A DNA stretch of 64,000 nt from Burkholderia sp. 4M9327F10 (GTDB lineage: Bacteria; Pseudomonadota; Gammaproteobacteria; Burkholderiales; Burkholderiaceae), in assembly GCF_005503145.1 (NCBI RefSeq), contig NZ_SCNV01000016.1, positions 79,977 to 143,976 of the forward strand, read 5' to 3'. Made by a program: the position numbers and the translations under genes. Below, piece by piece: positions 35,098 to 44,762 of the stretch (its first letter is position 1; each line of letters opens with the position of its first letter). Below the pieces are notes generated by a model. It saw only the letters and a program-made list of their open reading frames with translations, was not told the DNA's origin and ran no database searches.

Positions 35098-35691
35098 ATG
35101 ACCAACAAACCCGCCCCAACCGCAGTTCCCATTCACGAACTGATTGCAGGCCGCTGGAGCCCGCGCGCGTATTCGAGCGAGCCGCTCAGCCGCGAGCACC
35201 TGCATGCGGTTCTTGAAGCGGCCCGCTGGGCGCCTTCGTCGTACAACGCGCAGCCGTGGCGTTTTGTCGTGTTCGATCGCAGCACCGACGAGGTTTCGTT
35301 CAAGCGGGCCTTCGCCACGCTGGTGCCGTTCAATCAAGGCTGGAACGCGCCGGCGCCGGTGCTGATCGCCGTGACCACGCAGACCCTCACCAGCAAGGGT
35401 GAAGTGAACCGCTGCGCATCTTACGATGCGGGCGCGGCTGCGATGGCGCTGGTGTTGCAAGCCCACGCGCTGGGGCTCGCGGCGCACCAGATGAGCGGCG
35501 TCGATATCAGCGCATTCCGCAAGGCGTTCGCGATTCCCGACGACGTCGAGGTGATCGCGATGATTTCGCTTGGCCACTATGGCGAGGTCGAGAAGCTCGA
35601 CCCGGTGCTGCGTGAGCGCGAGAAGTCGGTGCGCACGCGTTTGCCGCTTGGCGAGATCGCCTTCGGCGGCGCCTGGAAGAAACCGTTCTGA
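35098..35691 (+). CDS. Nitroreductase-family FMN oxidoreductase
   Basis: 197 residues from an ATG after GAGAGAAG; a further ATG eight codons upstream is less well placed. The family signature is RWSPRAYSSEPLSREHL, then EAARWAPSSYNAQPWRFVVF (FMN phosphate and ring contacts) and a C-terminal IAMISLGHYGE. Such enzymes reduce nitro groups, quinones or enones with NAD(P)H; the substrate is unknown. A 155-base gap separates it from the MFS gene, so co-transcription is possible but not shown. Confidence 0.88.
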   Translation: MTNKPAPTAVPIHELIAGRWSPRAYSSEPLSREHLHAVLEAARWAPSSYNAQPWRFVVFDRSTDEVSFKRAFATLVPFNQGWNAPAPVLIAVTTQTLTSKGEVNRCASYDAGAAAMALVLQAHALGLAAHQMSGVDISAFRKAFAIPDDVEVIAMISLGHYGEVEKLDPVLREREKSVRTRLPLGEIAFGGAWKKPF

Positions 35692-35771
35692 GAAAGGGCG
35701 GCCGAAGGCTCCGCTAGGGCCTCGGCTGCGGCTATCAGCCACGACGCGCGGCCCTCGCCGCCGTCCCGCGA

Positions 35772-36062
35772 TTAGAGCTTCACCCGATACAGCTCGCGCT
35801 CCTTGCCGGCCAGCCAACGTGGCGGCCGGCCGCGTCCCGACCAGGTGGCGCCGCTCACCGGATCCTGGTACAGCACCGCTCCTTCCAGCGCCCGAGCGCG
35901 CCGGGCCGCGCGCCGCGGCAATATTTCGTGCGTGGAGATGTGGTGTTCGCTCATGAGGCGGCGAATCTGCACTATTGCTTCCCGTCGCTCGGTGGCGCGG
36001 GCGGCGGCGATATCGGCTTCGAGCTGGGCGCGTTGGTCTAGCAGTTGCTGGTAAGACGCCAT
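35772..36062 (-). CDS. H-NS-like nucleoid protein (short form)
   Basis: 96 residues. The N-terminal helix (YQQLLDQRAQLEADIAAARATERREAI) fits the oligomerisation coiled coil, and the C-terminal GATWSGRGRPPRWLAG is the DNA-binding loop of the H-NS/Bph3 family, where the R-G-R core inserts into AT-rich minor grooves. Burkholderia genomes carry many such paralogues. It may silence AT-rich acquired DNA such as the CDI toxin end, but that link is inference. Confidence 0.9.
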   Translation of the reverse strand: MASYQQLLDQRAQLEADIAAARATERREAIVQIRRLMSEHHISTHEILPRRAARRARALEGAVLYQDPVSGATWSGRGRPPRWLAGKERELYRVKL

Positions 36063-36276
36063 GGGCGGTACGTGTTGATTGATTTGGGAGCGTTTTCAGA
36101 TTAATGGCCAACAATATCCGCAATCGCGCATGGCGTGTACCCGCGAAAATCGCAATGCTGTGTCCTTGCCAGCAGGACAGTGCAGGTGCCGCCCGGTAGA
36201 TTTCAGTGATAAGGAGGACTCACGTTCGCGCGACGCCATCTCCACTGCAGTGCATCATTCACTGCGCGCTTCGCGC

Positions 36277-37749
36277 TCACTCATCGTCTGACAGCGCCGA
36301 CAGAGGTGCGGCGACGCTTTCGAGCGATTTTCGCTCTGCGTCGACACCCCAGATGGCGGCGACCACCGCAGCCCCGACCATCAGCGCCGAGCCGACGAGA
36401 TAGCCGGTGAACACCTCGCTGCGCTGCTGCGTGTCGATCAGGCGGCCGAAAAATGCTGGCCCTGCGATGCCGCCCAGCGCCGTGCCGAACGCATAGAACA
36501 CGGCGATCGCCAGCGCGCGGATTTCCAGCGGGAACGATTCGCTCACCGTCAGATACGCGGAGCTGGCAGCCGCCGAAGCGAAGAAGAAAATCACCATCCA
36601 TGCAACGGTCTGGGTGGTGACGTCGAGCAGGTTCTGTTCGAACAGATAGCCGCTGACGGTGAGCAAAATCCCCGATAACGCGTAGGTGGCGGCGATCATC
36701 CGGCGCCGCCCGATGACATCGAAGAGGCGCCCCAGCAGCAGCGGCCCGAGAAAATTTCCGAGCGCGAACGGCAGCAGATACCAGCCGATATGATCGCCCG
36801 GCACACGATAGAAATCGGTGAGCACCAGTGCATAGGTGAAGAAGATGGCGTTGTAGAAGAACGCCTGTGCGGTCATCAGCGACAGGCCCACCAGCGCGCG
36901 GCGTCGATGCAGCGTGAAGATAGCGTGGAACACTTCGCCCAGCGGCGTATGGTCACGCGTGCGCAGACGCAGGCGCCCCAATGAGTCGTCCGCTAGACGA
37001 TGGCCCGAGTTGCGAAACCGCGTCTCGATCGTTTCGACAATGGTGGCCGCTTCGTGCGCCTCGCCATGTGTGAGCAGCCAGCGCGGACTTTCGGGCACCC
37101 AGGCGCGCATCGGCAGGATTGCGAGTGCAAGCGCCGCGCCAATGAAAAAGCAGGCCCGCCAGCCCCAGTCCGCGGGCAGCAGGTGCGGATCGAGCAGCAC
37201 CAGCGAGCCGGCTGCGCCGAGTCCGGCGCCGACCCAGAACGTGCCGTTGATGCCGAGATCGGTCCAGCCGCGCACACGCGCCGGGGTGAATTCCTGGATC
37301 GTCGAGTTGATCGCCGTATACTCCCCGCCGATGCCTGCACCGGTCAGGAAGCGGAACACGAGGAAGCTCGCCAGATTCCACGACAGCGCCGTGGCGGCCG
37401 TGGCCGCCAGATAGAGCGTCAGCGTGATGAAGAACAGCTTGCGGCGGCCGAGCCGGTCGGTGAGCCAGCCGAAGCCGAGTGCGCCGAGCACGGCCCCCAG
37501 GATATAGGCGCTGCCGGTCAGGCCGACGTCGGTATTGCTGAAGTGCAGCGTTGGACTTGCTTTGAGCGCGCTAGCTACGGCGCCCGCCAGCGTCACTTCG
37601 AGGCCGTCGAGGAGCCACGTCACGCCGAGTGCGACGACGATCAGCGAATGAAACCGGCCCCACGGCAGGCGGTCGAGCCGCGCTGGCAGATCGGTTTCGA
37701 TCACGGTGCGCGGCTTTTCCTGTACTGCGGCGGCGGCTGATTCGGGCAT
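36277..37749 (-). CDS. MFS transporter, sugar/metabolite-porter-like
   Basis: 490 residues. Twelve hydrophobic segments, with the motifs GWLTDRLGRRKLFF (loop 2-3), GIGGEYTAINSTIQEFTPARVRG (helix 4-5) and PESPRWLL after helix 6, and LGRLFDVIGRRRMI in the second half. This combination marks the sugar-porter/SV2-like branch; aromatic acid carriers share it. AAGGAGAC lies about ten bases before the ATG. It stands alone, divergent from the Hsp70-like gene. Confidence 0.85.
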   Translation of the reverse strand: MPESAAAAVQEKPRTVIETDLPARLDRLPWGRFHSLIVVALGVTWLLDGLEVTLAGAVASALKASPTLHFSNTDVGLTGSAYILGAVLGALGFGWLTDRLGRRKLFFITLTLYLAATAATALSWNLASFLVFRFLTGAGIGGEYTAINSTIQEFTPARVRGWTDLGINGTFWVGAGLGAAGSLVLLDPHLLPADWGWRACFFIGAALALAILPMRAWVPESPRWLLTHGEAHEAATIVETIETRFRNSGHRLADDSLGRLRLRTRDHTPLGEVFHAIFTLHRRRALVGLSLMTAQAFFYNAIFFTYALVLTDFYRVPGDHIGWYLLPFALGNFLGPLLLGRLFDVIGRRRMIAATYALSGILLTVSGYLFEQNLLDVTTQTVAWMVIFFFASAAASSAYLTVSESFPLEIRALAIAVFYAFGTALGGIAGPAFFGRLIDTQQRSEVFTGYLVGSALMVGAAVVAAIWGVDAERKSLESVAAPLSALSDDE

Positions 37750-38024
37750 TGCGCGACGTCTCCTTGTGCCGGCCAGGGTTCGCGCTTTAGCGCGCTACTC
37801 CGGTCCCATGCAACATGGTTGCTGGAGGGAAATTTGTATGGCGTATCCTGTGCGAATGAGCAATTTCCGTTCCCTTCGAGCCGGCACATGTTTACTCGTT
37901 TCTTTCGGAGCGCCTGGTATCGGGCGTCCTGTTGCGGGAACTTCAGTTGATACCCGCCGCGTTTTCGTGATACAAAGCCCGTCCACTTTCTGTCCGCGCC
38001 AGCCGTGAGCGGCGATTTATTGCC

Positions 38025-39275
38025 ATGACCTATTGCGCGATTGACTTTGGCACATCCAACTCTGCCGTCGCTGTGCCCGACGGCGCGGCGCTGCGGCTTG
38101 CGCCGGTCGAAGGTGTCTACACGACGCTGCCCACCGCAGTCTTTTTCAATACCGACGAAAACACCCGCGGCTATGGCCGTGCAGCGCTCGAGGCGTATAT
38201 CGACGGTTTTGACGGCCGTCTGATGCGCTCGATGAAGAGCATTCTCGGCTCGCCGCTGGCGGAAAATTCGACCGATCTCGGCGACGGCTCCGCGATCAAA
38301 TACACCGACGTGATTGCGATTTTCGTCGATCACCTCAAGCGCTCGGCCGAGGCAAGCGCCGGCGGCCCGATCAGCCGCGCGGTGCTGGGCCGCCCGGTGT
38401 TCTTTGTCGACGATGATCCGCGCGCCGACCAGCTTGCGCAACAGCAACTGGAGGCCGCGGCGCGTTCCGTAGGGCTGCGCGAGATTCACTTCCAGTACGA
38501 GCCGATTGCCGCGGCGTTCGACTACGAATCGCATCTCACCGAAGAAGGGTTGGTGCTGGTGGCCGACATCGGCGGCGGCACCTCGGACTTTTCGCTGGTG
38601 CGCGTGGGGCCGCAGCGGATGAAGCGGGTGGAACGCAAGGACGACGTGCTGGCGCACCACGGTGTGCACGTAGCCGGTACCGACTTCGACCGCCGCGTGG
38701 AACTCGCGACGATCCTGCGCGAACTGGGTTACCAGTCGCTGGATCCGGAAGGGCGCGAGATTCCGAACCGGGTCTATTTCGACCTCGCCACCTGGCACCT
38801 GATCAATACTGTCTATGCGCCCAAACGGGTCAGCGAACTGGCCTTGATGCGGCACCTTTTTACCGACCTGAAGCATCACGACCGCCTGATGCGGGTCGTC
38901 GAGCGGCGTTTGGGGCATGCGCTGGCCGCGCACGCGGAAGAAGCGAAGATCGGCGTCGCCGCGGGTGGCGAGACAATCATCGACCTGGAGCAGGTGGAAG
39001 AGGATTTGCGGCTCGCTTTCGATGAAGCGCAACTGATCAAGGCCGGCCACGACGAGACGCTGCGCATCGTCCAGGCGGCGCGCGATACAGTGCAGGCAGC
39101 CGGTGTGGCGCCGCGCGACGTGGGCGCGATTTACTTCACCGGCGGCTCTACTGGACTTGGGTTTCTGTCGGGTGCGCTGTCGGCGGCCTTTCCGGACGCC
39201 CGGCCGGTGTTTGGCGACCGCCTCGCCAGCGTGGCAACGGGTCTGGGCATTCACGCACGGCGGCTGTTCGGCTGA
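38025..39275 (+). CDS. YegD-type Hsp70 family protein
   Basis: 416 residues, matching the short YegD branch of Hsp70/actin-fold ATPases. Visible are the phosphate-1 loop AIDFGTSNSAVAV, the phosphate-2 loop VADIGGGTSDFSLV and the adenosine motif IYFTGGSTGLGFL. There is no substrate-binding beta domain or C-terminal lid, so it is not a classical DnaK. Function in the cell is unknown. Two convergent genes share a strong terminator downstream. Confidence 0.88.
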   Translation: MTYCAIDFGTSNSAVAVPDGAALRLAPVEGVYTTLPTAVFFNTDENTRGYGRAALEAYIDGFDGRLMRSMKSILGSPLAENSTDLGDGSAIKYTDVIAIFVDHLKRSAEASAGGPISRAVLGRPVFFVDDDPRADQLAQQQLEAAARSVGLREIHFQYEPIAAAFDYESHLTEEGLVLVADIGGGTSDFSLVRVGPQRMKRVERKDDVLAHHGVHVAGTDFDRRVELATILRELGYQSLDPEGREIPNRVYFDLATWHLINTVYAPKRVSELALMRHLFTDLKHHDRLMRVVERRLGHALAAHAEEAKIGVAAGGETIIDLEQVEEDLRLAFDEAQLIKAGHDETLRIVQAARDTVQAAGVAPRDVGAIYFTGGSTGLGFLSGALSAAFPDARPVFGDRLASVATGLGIHARRLFG

Positions 39276-39386
39276 CAGGGTGAGGACTGAGAGCGCCTCT
39301 ATCTGCGCGCCGGCGTGCGCGCTTGCACGCCGAACGCTGACGAAAATGGGTATCTGCCGATCCTGCCGCATTTTCACCAGACATAA

Positions 39387-39412
39387 AAAAACCCCGCCTT
39401 GGCGGGGTTTTT
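39387..39412. terminator. Bidirectional intrinsic terminator
   Basis: AAAAACCCCGCC (39387-39398) and GGCGGGGTTTTT (39401-39412) form a near-continuous stem with A and T runs at both ends, serving both the Hsp70-like gene and the convergent cold-shock gene. Confidence 0.92.
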
Positions 39413-39438
39413 CTTTGCGTCCAGAAGGAAGCGTGCGC

Positions 39439-39642
39439 TTACACCGGCTTGATGTTAGCTGCTTGCTTGCCCTTCGGGCCCGTCTTCACTTCAAACGTGA
39501 CCTTTTGGTTTTCTTGCAGCGTCTTGAAGCCTTCCGTGCGGATTTCCGAGAAATGCGCGAACAGATCTTCGCCGCCGCCGTCGGGAGTGATGAAGCCAAA
39601 GCCCTTTGCGTCATTGAACCACTTGACGGTACCGGTTTCCAT
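39439..39642 (-). CDS. cspA: CspA-family cold-shock protein
   Basis: 67 residues. METGTVKWFNDAKGFGFITPD carries RNP1 (KGFGFI) and EDLFAHFSEI is RNP2, so it is a canonical single cold-shock domain that binds single-stranded RNA and DNA. The start is set by the family length: upstream codons to 39759 belong to the leader. A strong promoter match lies about 150 bases upstream, giving the long 5' leader typical of these genes, which often act as temperature-responsive elements. Confidence 0.95.
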   Translation of the reverse strand: METGTVKWFNDAKGFGFITPDGGGEDLFAHFSEIRTEGFKTLQENQKVTFEVKTGPKGKQAANIKPV

Positions 39643-39789
39643 ATTACTTGTTCCTAAAGATGGTAAATAAGGCCGAAGCCCGAGGTGTGCATGAAAATCA
39701 AGGAAGGGGGTAATGGGACCAACCGGAGTACCGTTGATGGGCGAACTACGAAAGACCAATTCACTCGCCGCTTGAAATCCTGCCCGAAC

Positions 39790-39818
39790 GTTATACGGCG
39801 ATTTCGAGAGAAGGTCAA
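39790..39818 (-). promoter_or_regulatory. Sigma-70 promoter of the cold-shock gene
   Basis: On the minus strand TTGACC (39818-39813) and TATAAC (39795-39790) are separated by exactly 17 bases. Transcription would start near 39783, giving a leader of about 140 bases before the cspA start at 39642. Confidence 0.75.
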
Positions 39819-40060
39819 CAGTCTCAGCACATCTTTACAAGGTTTTGAGGGCCGGGCGGGACGCGTGCTTACAAAACTTGCGTGCCCCTTAATTTTTTGC
39901 TAGGGATAACCCTAGCTTCACTGCATTCTCTCGGTGCAACCGTTAAACTACGCGCCGCGCCAGGGTTGCACCTGATTCAGACTATAAGCCCTGGCCCATC
40001 ATGGCCGTCACCCCGTCTCCAGCGTCATAAGCATTGCCGCGGTGCCGACATGTTTTTGAT
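39819..40060. other. Divergent intergenic region between cspA and the permease gene
   Basis: No gene seen. It holds AT-rich tracts around 39885-39905 and a TATAAG at 39983-39988 that could be a -10 element for the permease, but no good -35 lies at the right distance. Confidence 0.4.
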
Positions 40061-40072
40061 AGAGGAGAAGAC

Positions 40073-41668
40073 GTGAAAAGTTCTATTCAACGGAACATTG
40101 GCCCGTTCGCGCTGATGCTGACCGGCCTCGGTTCGATCATCGGGTCGGGCTGGCTGTTCGGTGCGTGGAAGGCGGCAAAAATTGCAGGTCCCGCGGCCGT
40201 TTGCGCCTGGATCATCGGCGCGGTGGTGATTCTGGCAATCGCTCTCACCTATGCGGAACTGGGCTCGATGTTCCCCGAGTCGGGCGGCATGGTGCGCTAC
40301 GCGCGCTATTCGCACGGCGCGCTGGTCGGCTTCGTCAGCGCATGGGCCAACTGGATCGCGATCGTCTCGGTGATTCCGATCGAAGCAGAAGCTTCGATTC
40401 AATACATGAGCACTTGGCCGTATCCATGGGCGCATGCCCTGTTCGTCAACGGGTCATTAACCACGAATGGGTTATTACTGTCGGCGATTCTGGTCATTAT
40501 TTATTTCATGCTCAATTATTGGGGCGTAAAGCTGTTTGCGCGCGCCAATACGACCATCACCGTCTTCAAGTTCCTGATTCCGGCGGCGACCATCGCCGGC
40601 CTGATGGCCACCGGTTTTCACCACGAGAACTTCGGCGAGACGAGCACGTTCGCGCCGTATGGCTGGTCGGCGGTGTTCACGGCTGTGGCCACGAGCGGTA
40701 TTGTGTTTGCATTCAACGGCTTCCAGAGCCCGATCAACCTGGCTGGCGAAGCGCGTAACCCCGCGAAGAGCGTGCCGTTCGCGGTGATCGGCTCGATCCT
40801 GCTGGCGCTGGTGATCTATGTGCTGCTGCAGATCGCGTATATCGGCGCGGTGAACCCGGCTGACGTGCTGAAGGGCTGGAGCCATTTCAGCTTTGCTTCG
40901 CCGTTCGCCGAACTGGCAATTGCACTGAACCTCAACTGGCTGGCGTTCCTGCTGTACGTCGATGCGTTCGTTAGCCCGAGCGGCACGGGCACGACCTATA
41001 TGGCGACCACCAGCCGCATGATCTACGCAATGGAACGCAACAACACGATGCCGAAGATGTTCGGCAACGTGCACCCGATCTACGGCGTGCCGCGTCATGC
41101 GATGTGGTTCAACCTGCTGGTTTCGTTCATCTTCATGTTCTTCTTCCGCGGCTGGAGCTCGCTCGCGGCAGTGATTTCGGTTGCGACGGTGATCTCGTAC
41201 CTGACGGGTCCGATCAGCCTGATGGCGCTGCGCCGTGCGGCTACCGATCTGGAGCGTCCGTTGCGCATTCCGGGCATGAAGGTCATTGCGCCGTTTGCAT
41301 TCGTTTGTGCGTCGATGGTGCTGTTCTGGGCGAAGTGGCCGCTGACGGGTGAAATTATCCTGCTGATGATCGTGGCACTGCCGGTGTACTTCTACTTCCA
41401 GGCCAAGTCGGGCTTCGCCGGCTGGGGCCGCGACCTGAAGGCGGCATGGTGGCTGGTGGCTTACCTGCCGATGATGGCGATCCTGTCCCTGATCGGCAGC
41501 AAGCAGTTCGGCGGCCACGGCATTCTGCCGTACGGCTGGGACATGCTGACCGTGGCGGTGTTCTCGCTGGTTTTCTATTACTGGGGCGTGAATTCCGGTT
41601 ATCGCAGCGAGTACCTCGACGAGCGTGATGTGCACGACGAAGTGCTCGAAGGGATGGGCGCGCACTGA
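40073..41668 (+). CDS. APC-family amino acid permease
   Basis: 531 residues with a GTG start at 40073, supported by an AGAGGAGAAG site; a frame to 40034 lacks one. The N-terminus FALMLTGLGSIIGSGWLFGAW carries the G-[S]-G-I-I-G-S-G substrate-binding turn of the APC superfamily, and twelve or more hydrophobic segments follow, with a conserved FAFNGFQSPINLAGEARNP in helix 6. Likely an amino-acid or amine proton symporter in the inner membrane; the substrate is unknown. It is followed by a strong terminator. Confidence 0.88.
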   Translation: MKSSIQRNIGPFALMLTGLGSIIGSGWLFGAWKAAKIAGPAAVCAWIIGAVVILAIALTYAELGSMFPESGGMVRYARYSHGALVGFVSAWANWIAIVSVIPIEAEASIQYMSTWPYPWAHALFVNGSLTTNGLLLSAILVIIYFMLNYWGVKLFARANTTITVFKFLIPAATIAGLMATGFHHENFGETSTFAPYGWSAVFTAVATSGIVFAFNGFQSPINLAGEARNPAKSVPFAVIGSILLALVIYVLLQIAYIGAVNPADVLKGWSHFSFASPFAELAIALNLNWLAFLLYVDAFVSPSGTGTTYMATTSRMIYAMERNNTMPKMFGNVHPIYGVPRHAMWFNLLVSFIFMFFFRGWSSLAAVISVATVISYLTGPISLMALRRAATDLERPLRIPGMKVIAPFAFVCASMVLFWAKWPLTGEIILLMIVALPVYFYFQAKSGFAGWGRDLKAAWWLVAYLPMMAILSLIGSKQFGGHGILPYGWDMLTVAVFSLVFYYWGVNSGYRSEYLDERDVHDEVLEGMGAH

Positions 41669-41735
41669 TCGTTCGCGCCGCCGCGTCCGCGCGGCTGAAT
41701 CCTGACCCGGATGCTGTTGTTGGCCCGGGGATGTC

Positions 41736-41772
41736 AAAAGGCCCGCCTGAGTTGCTCAGGCGGGCCTTTTTG
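41736..41772. terminator. Bidirectional intrinsic terminator
   Basis: AAAAGGCCCGCCTGAG (41736-41751) pairs perfectly with CTCAGGCGGGCCTTTT (41755-41770) around a TTG loop, between the permease and the convergent dioxygenase gene. Confidence 0.93.
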
Positions 41773-41847
41773 CTGGGCGCGCGGTGCGGCTCGCCTGCGC
41801 GGCCCGCCCAGGCGGCCCCGTATATCCGGCTCGCGTGCCCAGCTCGT

Positions 41848-42633
41848 TTATGCGGTGCCGAAGATGTAGTTCGTCATTGCCAGCGACTTCTGGTACGTCC
41901 CAAGCGACTGGATCGCCAGCGTGTAGTCGTCGTCCGCCGCGCCGAGAGCGGCGAAGACCGGCAGCAGATGCTCGTCGGTCGGGTGCATCAGCACCGCGTG
42001 CGGCGCCTGGCGGCGATAGTCGAGCAGCGCGTCGGTATCGTGCGCCGCCAGCCTCGCTTCGAACCAGTCGGTAAATTCCGCGACGCGTGGGTCGGCGTCC
42101 TCCGGCCGCGCCGAAAAATCGGCGGCGCGCAGATTGTGAGTGATCTGGCCGGAGCCGATCACCATCACGCCATCGTCCTGCAGCGCCCGCAGCGCGCGGC
42201 CCACACGGAAGTGGTGAGCGGCGTCCATGTGCGGCTGGATCGACAACTGCGCCACCGGCACATCGGCGTTCGGGAACATCAGCAGCATCGGCACCCACGC
42301 TCCGTGGTCGAGGCCGTGCGGTTGGGTGCCGGCGAGCAGCCCGTGCTCATTGAGCAGCGAGGCGGCCCGTCGCGCGACGTCCGGCGCGCCAGGCGCCGGG
42401 TACTGGATTTCATACAACTGGCGCGGAAAGCCGTAGAAATCATGGATGGTCTCCGGCTGCTCAGCCGTGCTCGCAAGCGGCCCGGCAGTGCCCCAGTGGG
42501 CCGAGAGCATCAGGATCGCTTCCGGACGCGGCAAGTGGGCCGAGAGCGCGCCGAATTCGGCGGAGGGCATCGAAGGGTCGATCGGCAGCGTCGGGGCGCC
42601 GTGGGAGAGGAAAAGCGACGGCAAACGGGTCAT
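41848..42633 (-). CDS. DODA-type extradiol dioxygenase (LigB/YgiD family)
   Basis: 261 residues, typical for the class III LigB-like family. N-terminal LPSLFLSHGAPTL and LMLSAHWGT contain the two metal-binding histidines, and QITHNL and GSG segments complete the site. The family cleaves aromatic rings next to vicinal hydroxyls, with plant and bacterial members acting on L-DOPA; the substrate here is unknown. It is preceded by no partner gene on the same strand. Confidence 0.88.
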   Translation of the reverse strand: MTRLPSLFLSHGAPTLPIDPSMPSAEFGALSAHLPRPEAILMLSAHWGTAGPLASTAEQPETIHDFYGFPRQLYEIQYPAPGAPDVARRAASLLNEHGLLAGTQPHGLDHGAWVPMLLMFPNADVPVAQLSIQPHMDAAHHFRVGRALRALQDDGVMVIGSGQITHNLRAADFSARPEDADPRVAEFTDWFEARLAAHDTDALLDYRRQAPHAVLMHPTDEHLLPVFAALGAADDDYTLAIQSLGTYQKSLAMTNYIFGTA

Positions 42634-42784
42634 GGCAGCGTAGTGCGCAGCAAATGCGTCAGGTAAGTTGGGTTGCTACCAATATAGGGCCGCACTGCCG
42701 TTTGATAAACGGCTGAAACCGGATTTGATTGCGTCGCAGGCGTTGTGAATCGGCGTGTGGCGTATGTCGTGCCGCGCCGTTGGC

Positions 42785-43387
42785 CTATTCCGCTGATGTA
42801 TCGCGCAGCCCTTGCCACGCAGCCGAGAGCGCCGGACCCAGTGCAAACAGATCCAGCACGCGGGCGACCGTGTGATCGACCATCTCGTCAATCGAAACGG
42901 GGTGGTTGTAGAAGGCCGGCAGGGGCGGAAAGACCACGCCGCCCATTTCGGTGACGGCGGTCATGTTGCGCAGATGCGCGAGATTGAACGGCGTTTCGCG
43001 CACCATCAGAACGAGGCGGCGGCGCTCCTTGAGCGTCACGTCGGCGGCGCGGGTGATCAGATTGTCGGACAGGCCGTGCGCGACGCTTGCGAGCGTCTTC
43101 ATGGAGCACGGCGCGACGATCATGCCGTCAGTCGCAAACGAACCGGACGCGATGCTCGCGCCCACGTCGCGCACCGAGTGGACGACATCCGCGAGCGGAT
43201 GCACGTCTTCTTTGCCCAACTGAAGTTCGTGCTGGATATTGAGCCAGCCGGCGCTGGAGATCAGCAGATGGGTTTCCACGCCGCCCAGCCTGCGCAGCGT
43301 TTCAAGCAGGCGCACGCCGTAGACGGCGCCCGTCGCGCCGGTGATCGCGATGATCAGCCGGCGAGGCGCCGCAGCGCGTGTTTCCAT
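42785..43387 (-). CDS. ubiX: Flavin prenyltransferase UbiX
   Basis: 200 residues from METRAAA; a GTG four codons upstream is also in frame. UbiX joins dimethylallyl phosphate to FMN to make the prenylated FMN cofactor that UbiD-type decarboxylases need, for example in ubiquinone synthesis. The signature IIAITGATGAVYGVRLLETL binds FMN phosphate, and LISSAGWLN, APCSMKTLASVAHG and the FNLAHLRNM stretch line the active site. It is downstream of grxD on the same strand, 46 bases after its stop. Confidence 0.93.
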   Translation of the reverse strand: METRAAAPRRLIIAITGATGAVYGVRLLETLRRLGGVETHLLISSAGWLNIQHELQLGKEDVHPLADVVHSVRDVGASIASGSFATDGMIVAPCSMKTLASVAHGLSDNLITRAADVTLKERRRLVLMVRETPFNLAHLRNMTAVTEMGGVVFPPLPAFYNHPVSIDEMVDHTVARVLDLFALGPALSAAWQGLRDTSAE

Positions 43388-43432
43388 GGCGAGCGGCACC
43401 TGAGGTTCGGCTTGTGAAGCGTCAGGCGGCGC

Positions 43433-43744
43433 TCAGGCCGCGGCAAACAACTGCTGCAGTTCGCCGTTCTGGTACATCTCCATCATGATGTCCGAACCGC
43501 CGATGAACTCGCCCTTCACGTAGAGCTGCGGGATGGTCGGCCAGTTCGAGAATTCCTTGATGCCCTGGCGCACTTCGTCGTCCTCGAGGACGTTGACGGT
43601 CTTGGGCGAGTCGACGCCGCATGCCTTCAGGATCTGGATGGCGCGGCCCGAAAAGCCGCACATCGGAAACTGCGCGGTGCCCTTCATGAAGAGCACGACG
43701 GCGTTTTCGTCGACGATTTGCTTGATGCGTTGTTGCGTATCCAT
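43433..43744 (-). CDS. grxD: Monothiol glutaredoxin Grx4/GrxD
   Basis: 103 residues from MDTQQRIKQIVDEN; upstream in-frame codons are proline/arginine-rich and not part of the family. The CGFS active site (MCGFSGRAI) at about 29-32 and the glutathione-binding WPTIPQLY and GGSDI stretches are visible. Such proteins bridge and carry 2Fe-2S clusters rather than reduce disulfides. It follows prmC on the same strand after 140 bases. Confidence 0.95.
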   Translation of the reverse strand: MDTQQRIKQIVDENAVVLFMKGTAQFPMCGFSGRAIQILKACGVDSPKTVNVLEDDEVRQGIKEFSNWPTIPQLYVKGEFIGGSDIMMEMYQNGELQQLFAAA

Positions 43745-43884
43745 GACTGACCTTGCGGTTCCAGAATGTGGTGGAGATAGATTGAAATGATAGCGGATTT
43801 CGTTGCGACAGGCGGGCGGCGGTCTCGCGGCGGGGTTGCCGGGCATTTGACGTGAAGTTGCCCCGGCACTGCCGGTGTGCGGCG

Positions 43885-44730
43885 TTACCCGCCCGTTTGC
43901 CAGGCGCCGCCGCTAATGCGTTCGATACCGGCAAGATCGCATTCCGAGCGCACCGCTGTGAAACCGGCTTGCTCGAGCAGGGCGCGCACCGCGGCCGCCT
44001 GATCGTAGCCGTGTTCGAGCCACAGCACGCCCCCGCTCGCGGTGAAGCGCGCAGGCGCACCGGCGATGATCGCGCGGATGGCGCTCAGGCCGTCCGCCTC
44101 GTCGGTCAACGCGCCGCGCGGTTCGAAGCGCAAATCGCCCTCCGACAGATGCGGGTCGCCGCTGGCGATATACGGCGGATTGCTGACAATCACGTCGAAG
44201 CGCAAGCTGGAATCGAGCGCGTCATACCAGTCGCTTTGCGCAAGCCGTACCGCGCCGCCGGGGCGCGTTGCGTCGAGCAGACGGGTGGCGTTGCGGTTGG
44301 CGACGGCGAGCGCCGCGCCTGAGCGATCGACGGCCCACATCTGCGCATCGGGCCTCGCCGAGGCAATCGCGACCGCAATCGCCCCGGTGCCGGTGCCGAG
44401 ATCGAGCACGCACGGACGCGCGATTCCCTCCAGCGCCGCCAGCGCGGTTTCGACCAGCAATTCGGTTTCCGGCCGCGGGATCAACACATCCGGCGTCACT
44501 TCGAAGTCCAGCCCGAAGAACTCCCGCGCGCCGATCAACTGCGCCACCGGTTCACCCGCCACGCGTCGCGCCTCCAGTGCCTGAAAAGACGCTACGCGCT
44601 CGGCATCGAGCAGCTCGTCGCTGCGCGTGATCAGCTCGGTACGACGCCAGCCGAGCACATGCCCGAGCAGGATGCGCGCTTCAAGTGGCGGCAACGGCGA
44701 AGCGCGCAGCAGGGCGGCAGCGTTATTCAT
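43885..44730 (-). CDS. prmC: Release factor glutamine N5-methyltransferase PrmC
   Basis: 281 residues. PrmC methylates the glutamine of the GGQ motif in release factors 1 and 2. The N-terminal helical domain recognises the factor (about 1-85), GLDFEVTPDVLIPRPETELLVE precedes the Rossmann domain, LDLGTGTGAIAV is SAM motif I and VSNPPYI is the catalytic NPPY. Its substrate PrfA is encoded directly upstream, 32 bases away, which is the usual arrangement. Confidence 0.96.
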   Translation of the reverse strand: MNNAAALLRASPLPPLEARILLGHVLGWRRTELITRSDELLDAERVASFQALEARRVAGEPVAQLIGAREFFGLDFEVTPDVLIPRPETELLVETALAALEGIARPCVLDLGTGTGAIAVAIASARPDAQMWAVDRSGAALAVANRNATRLLDATRPGGAVRLAQSDWYDALDSSLRFDVIVSNPPYIASGDPHLSEGDLRFEPRGALTDEADGLSAIRAIIAGAPARFTASGGVLWLEHGYDQAAAVRALLEQAGFTAVRSECDLAGIERISGGAWQTGG

Positions 44731-44762
44731 GGTGCCGGTGTGTCCCGTAAATGCGCTCACGC

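Noticed and set aside
37808..37822. GCAAC-ATG-GTTGC inverted repeat upstream of the sugar-porter-like gene
   Set aside because: A five-base stem is too short to call an operator without comparative support, and there is no adjacent regulator gene.
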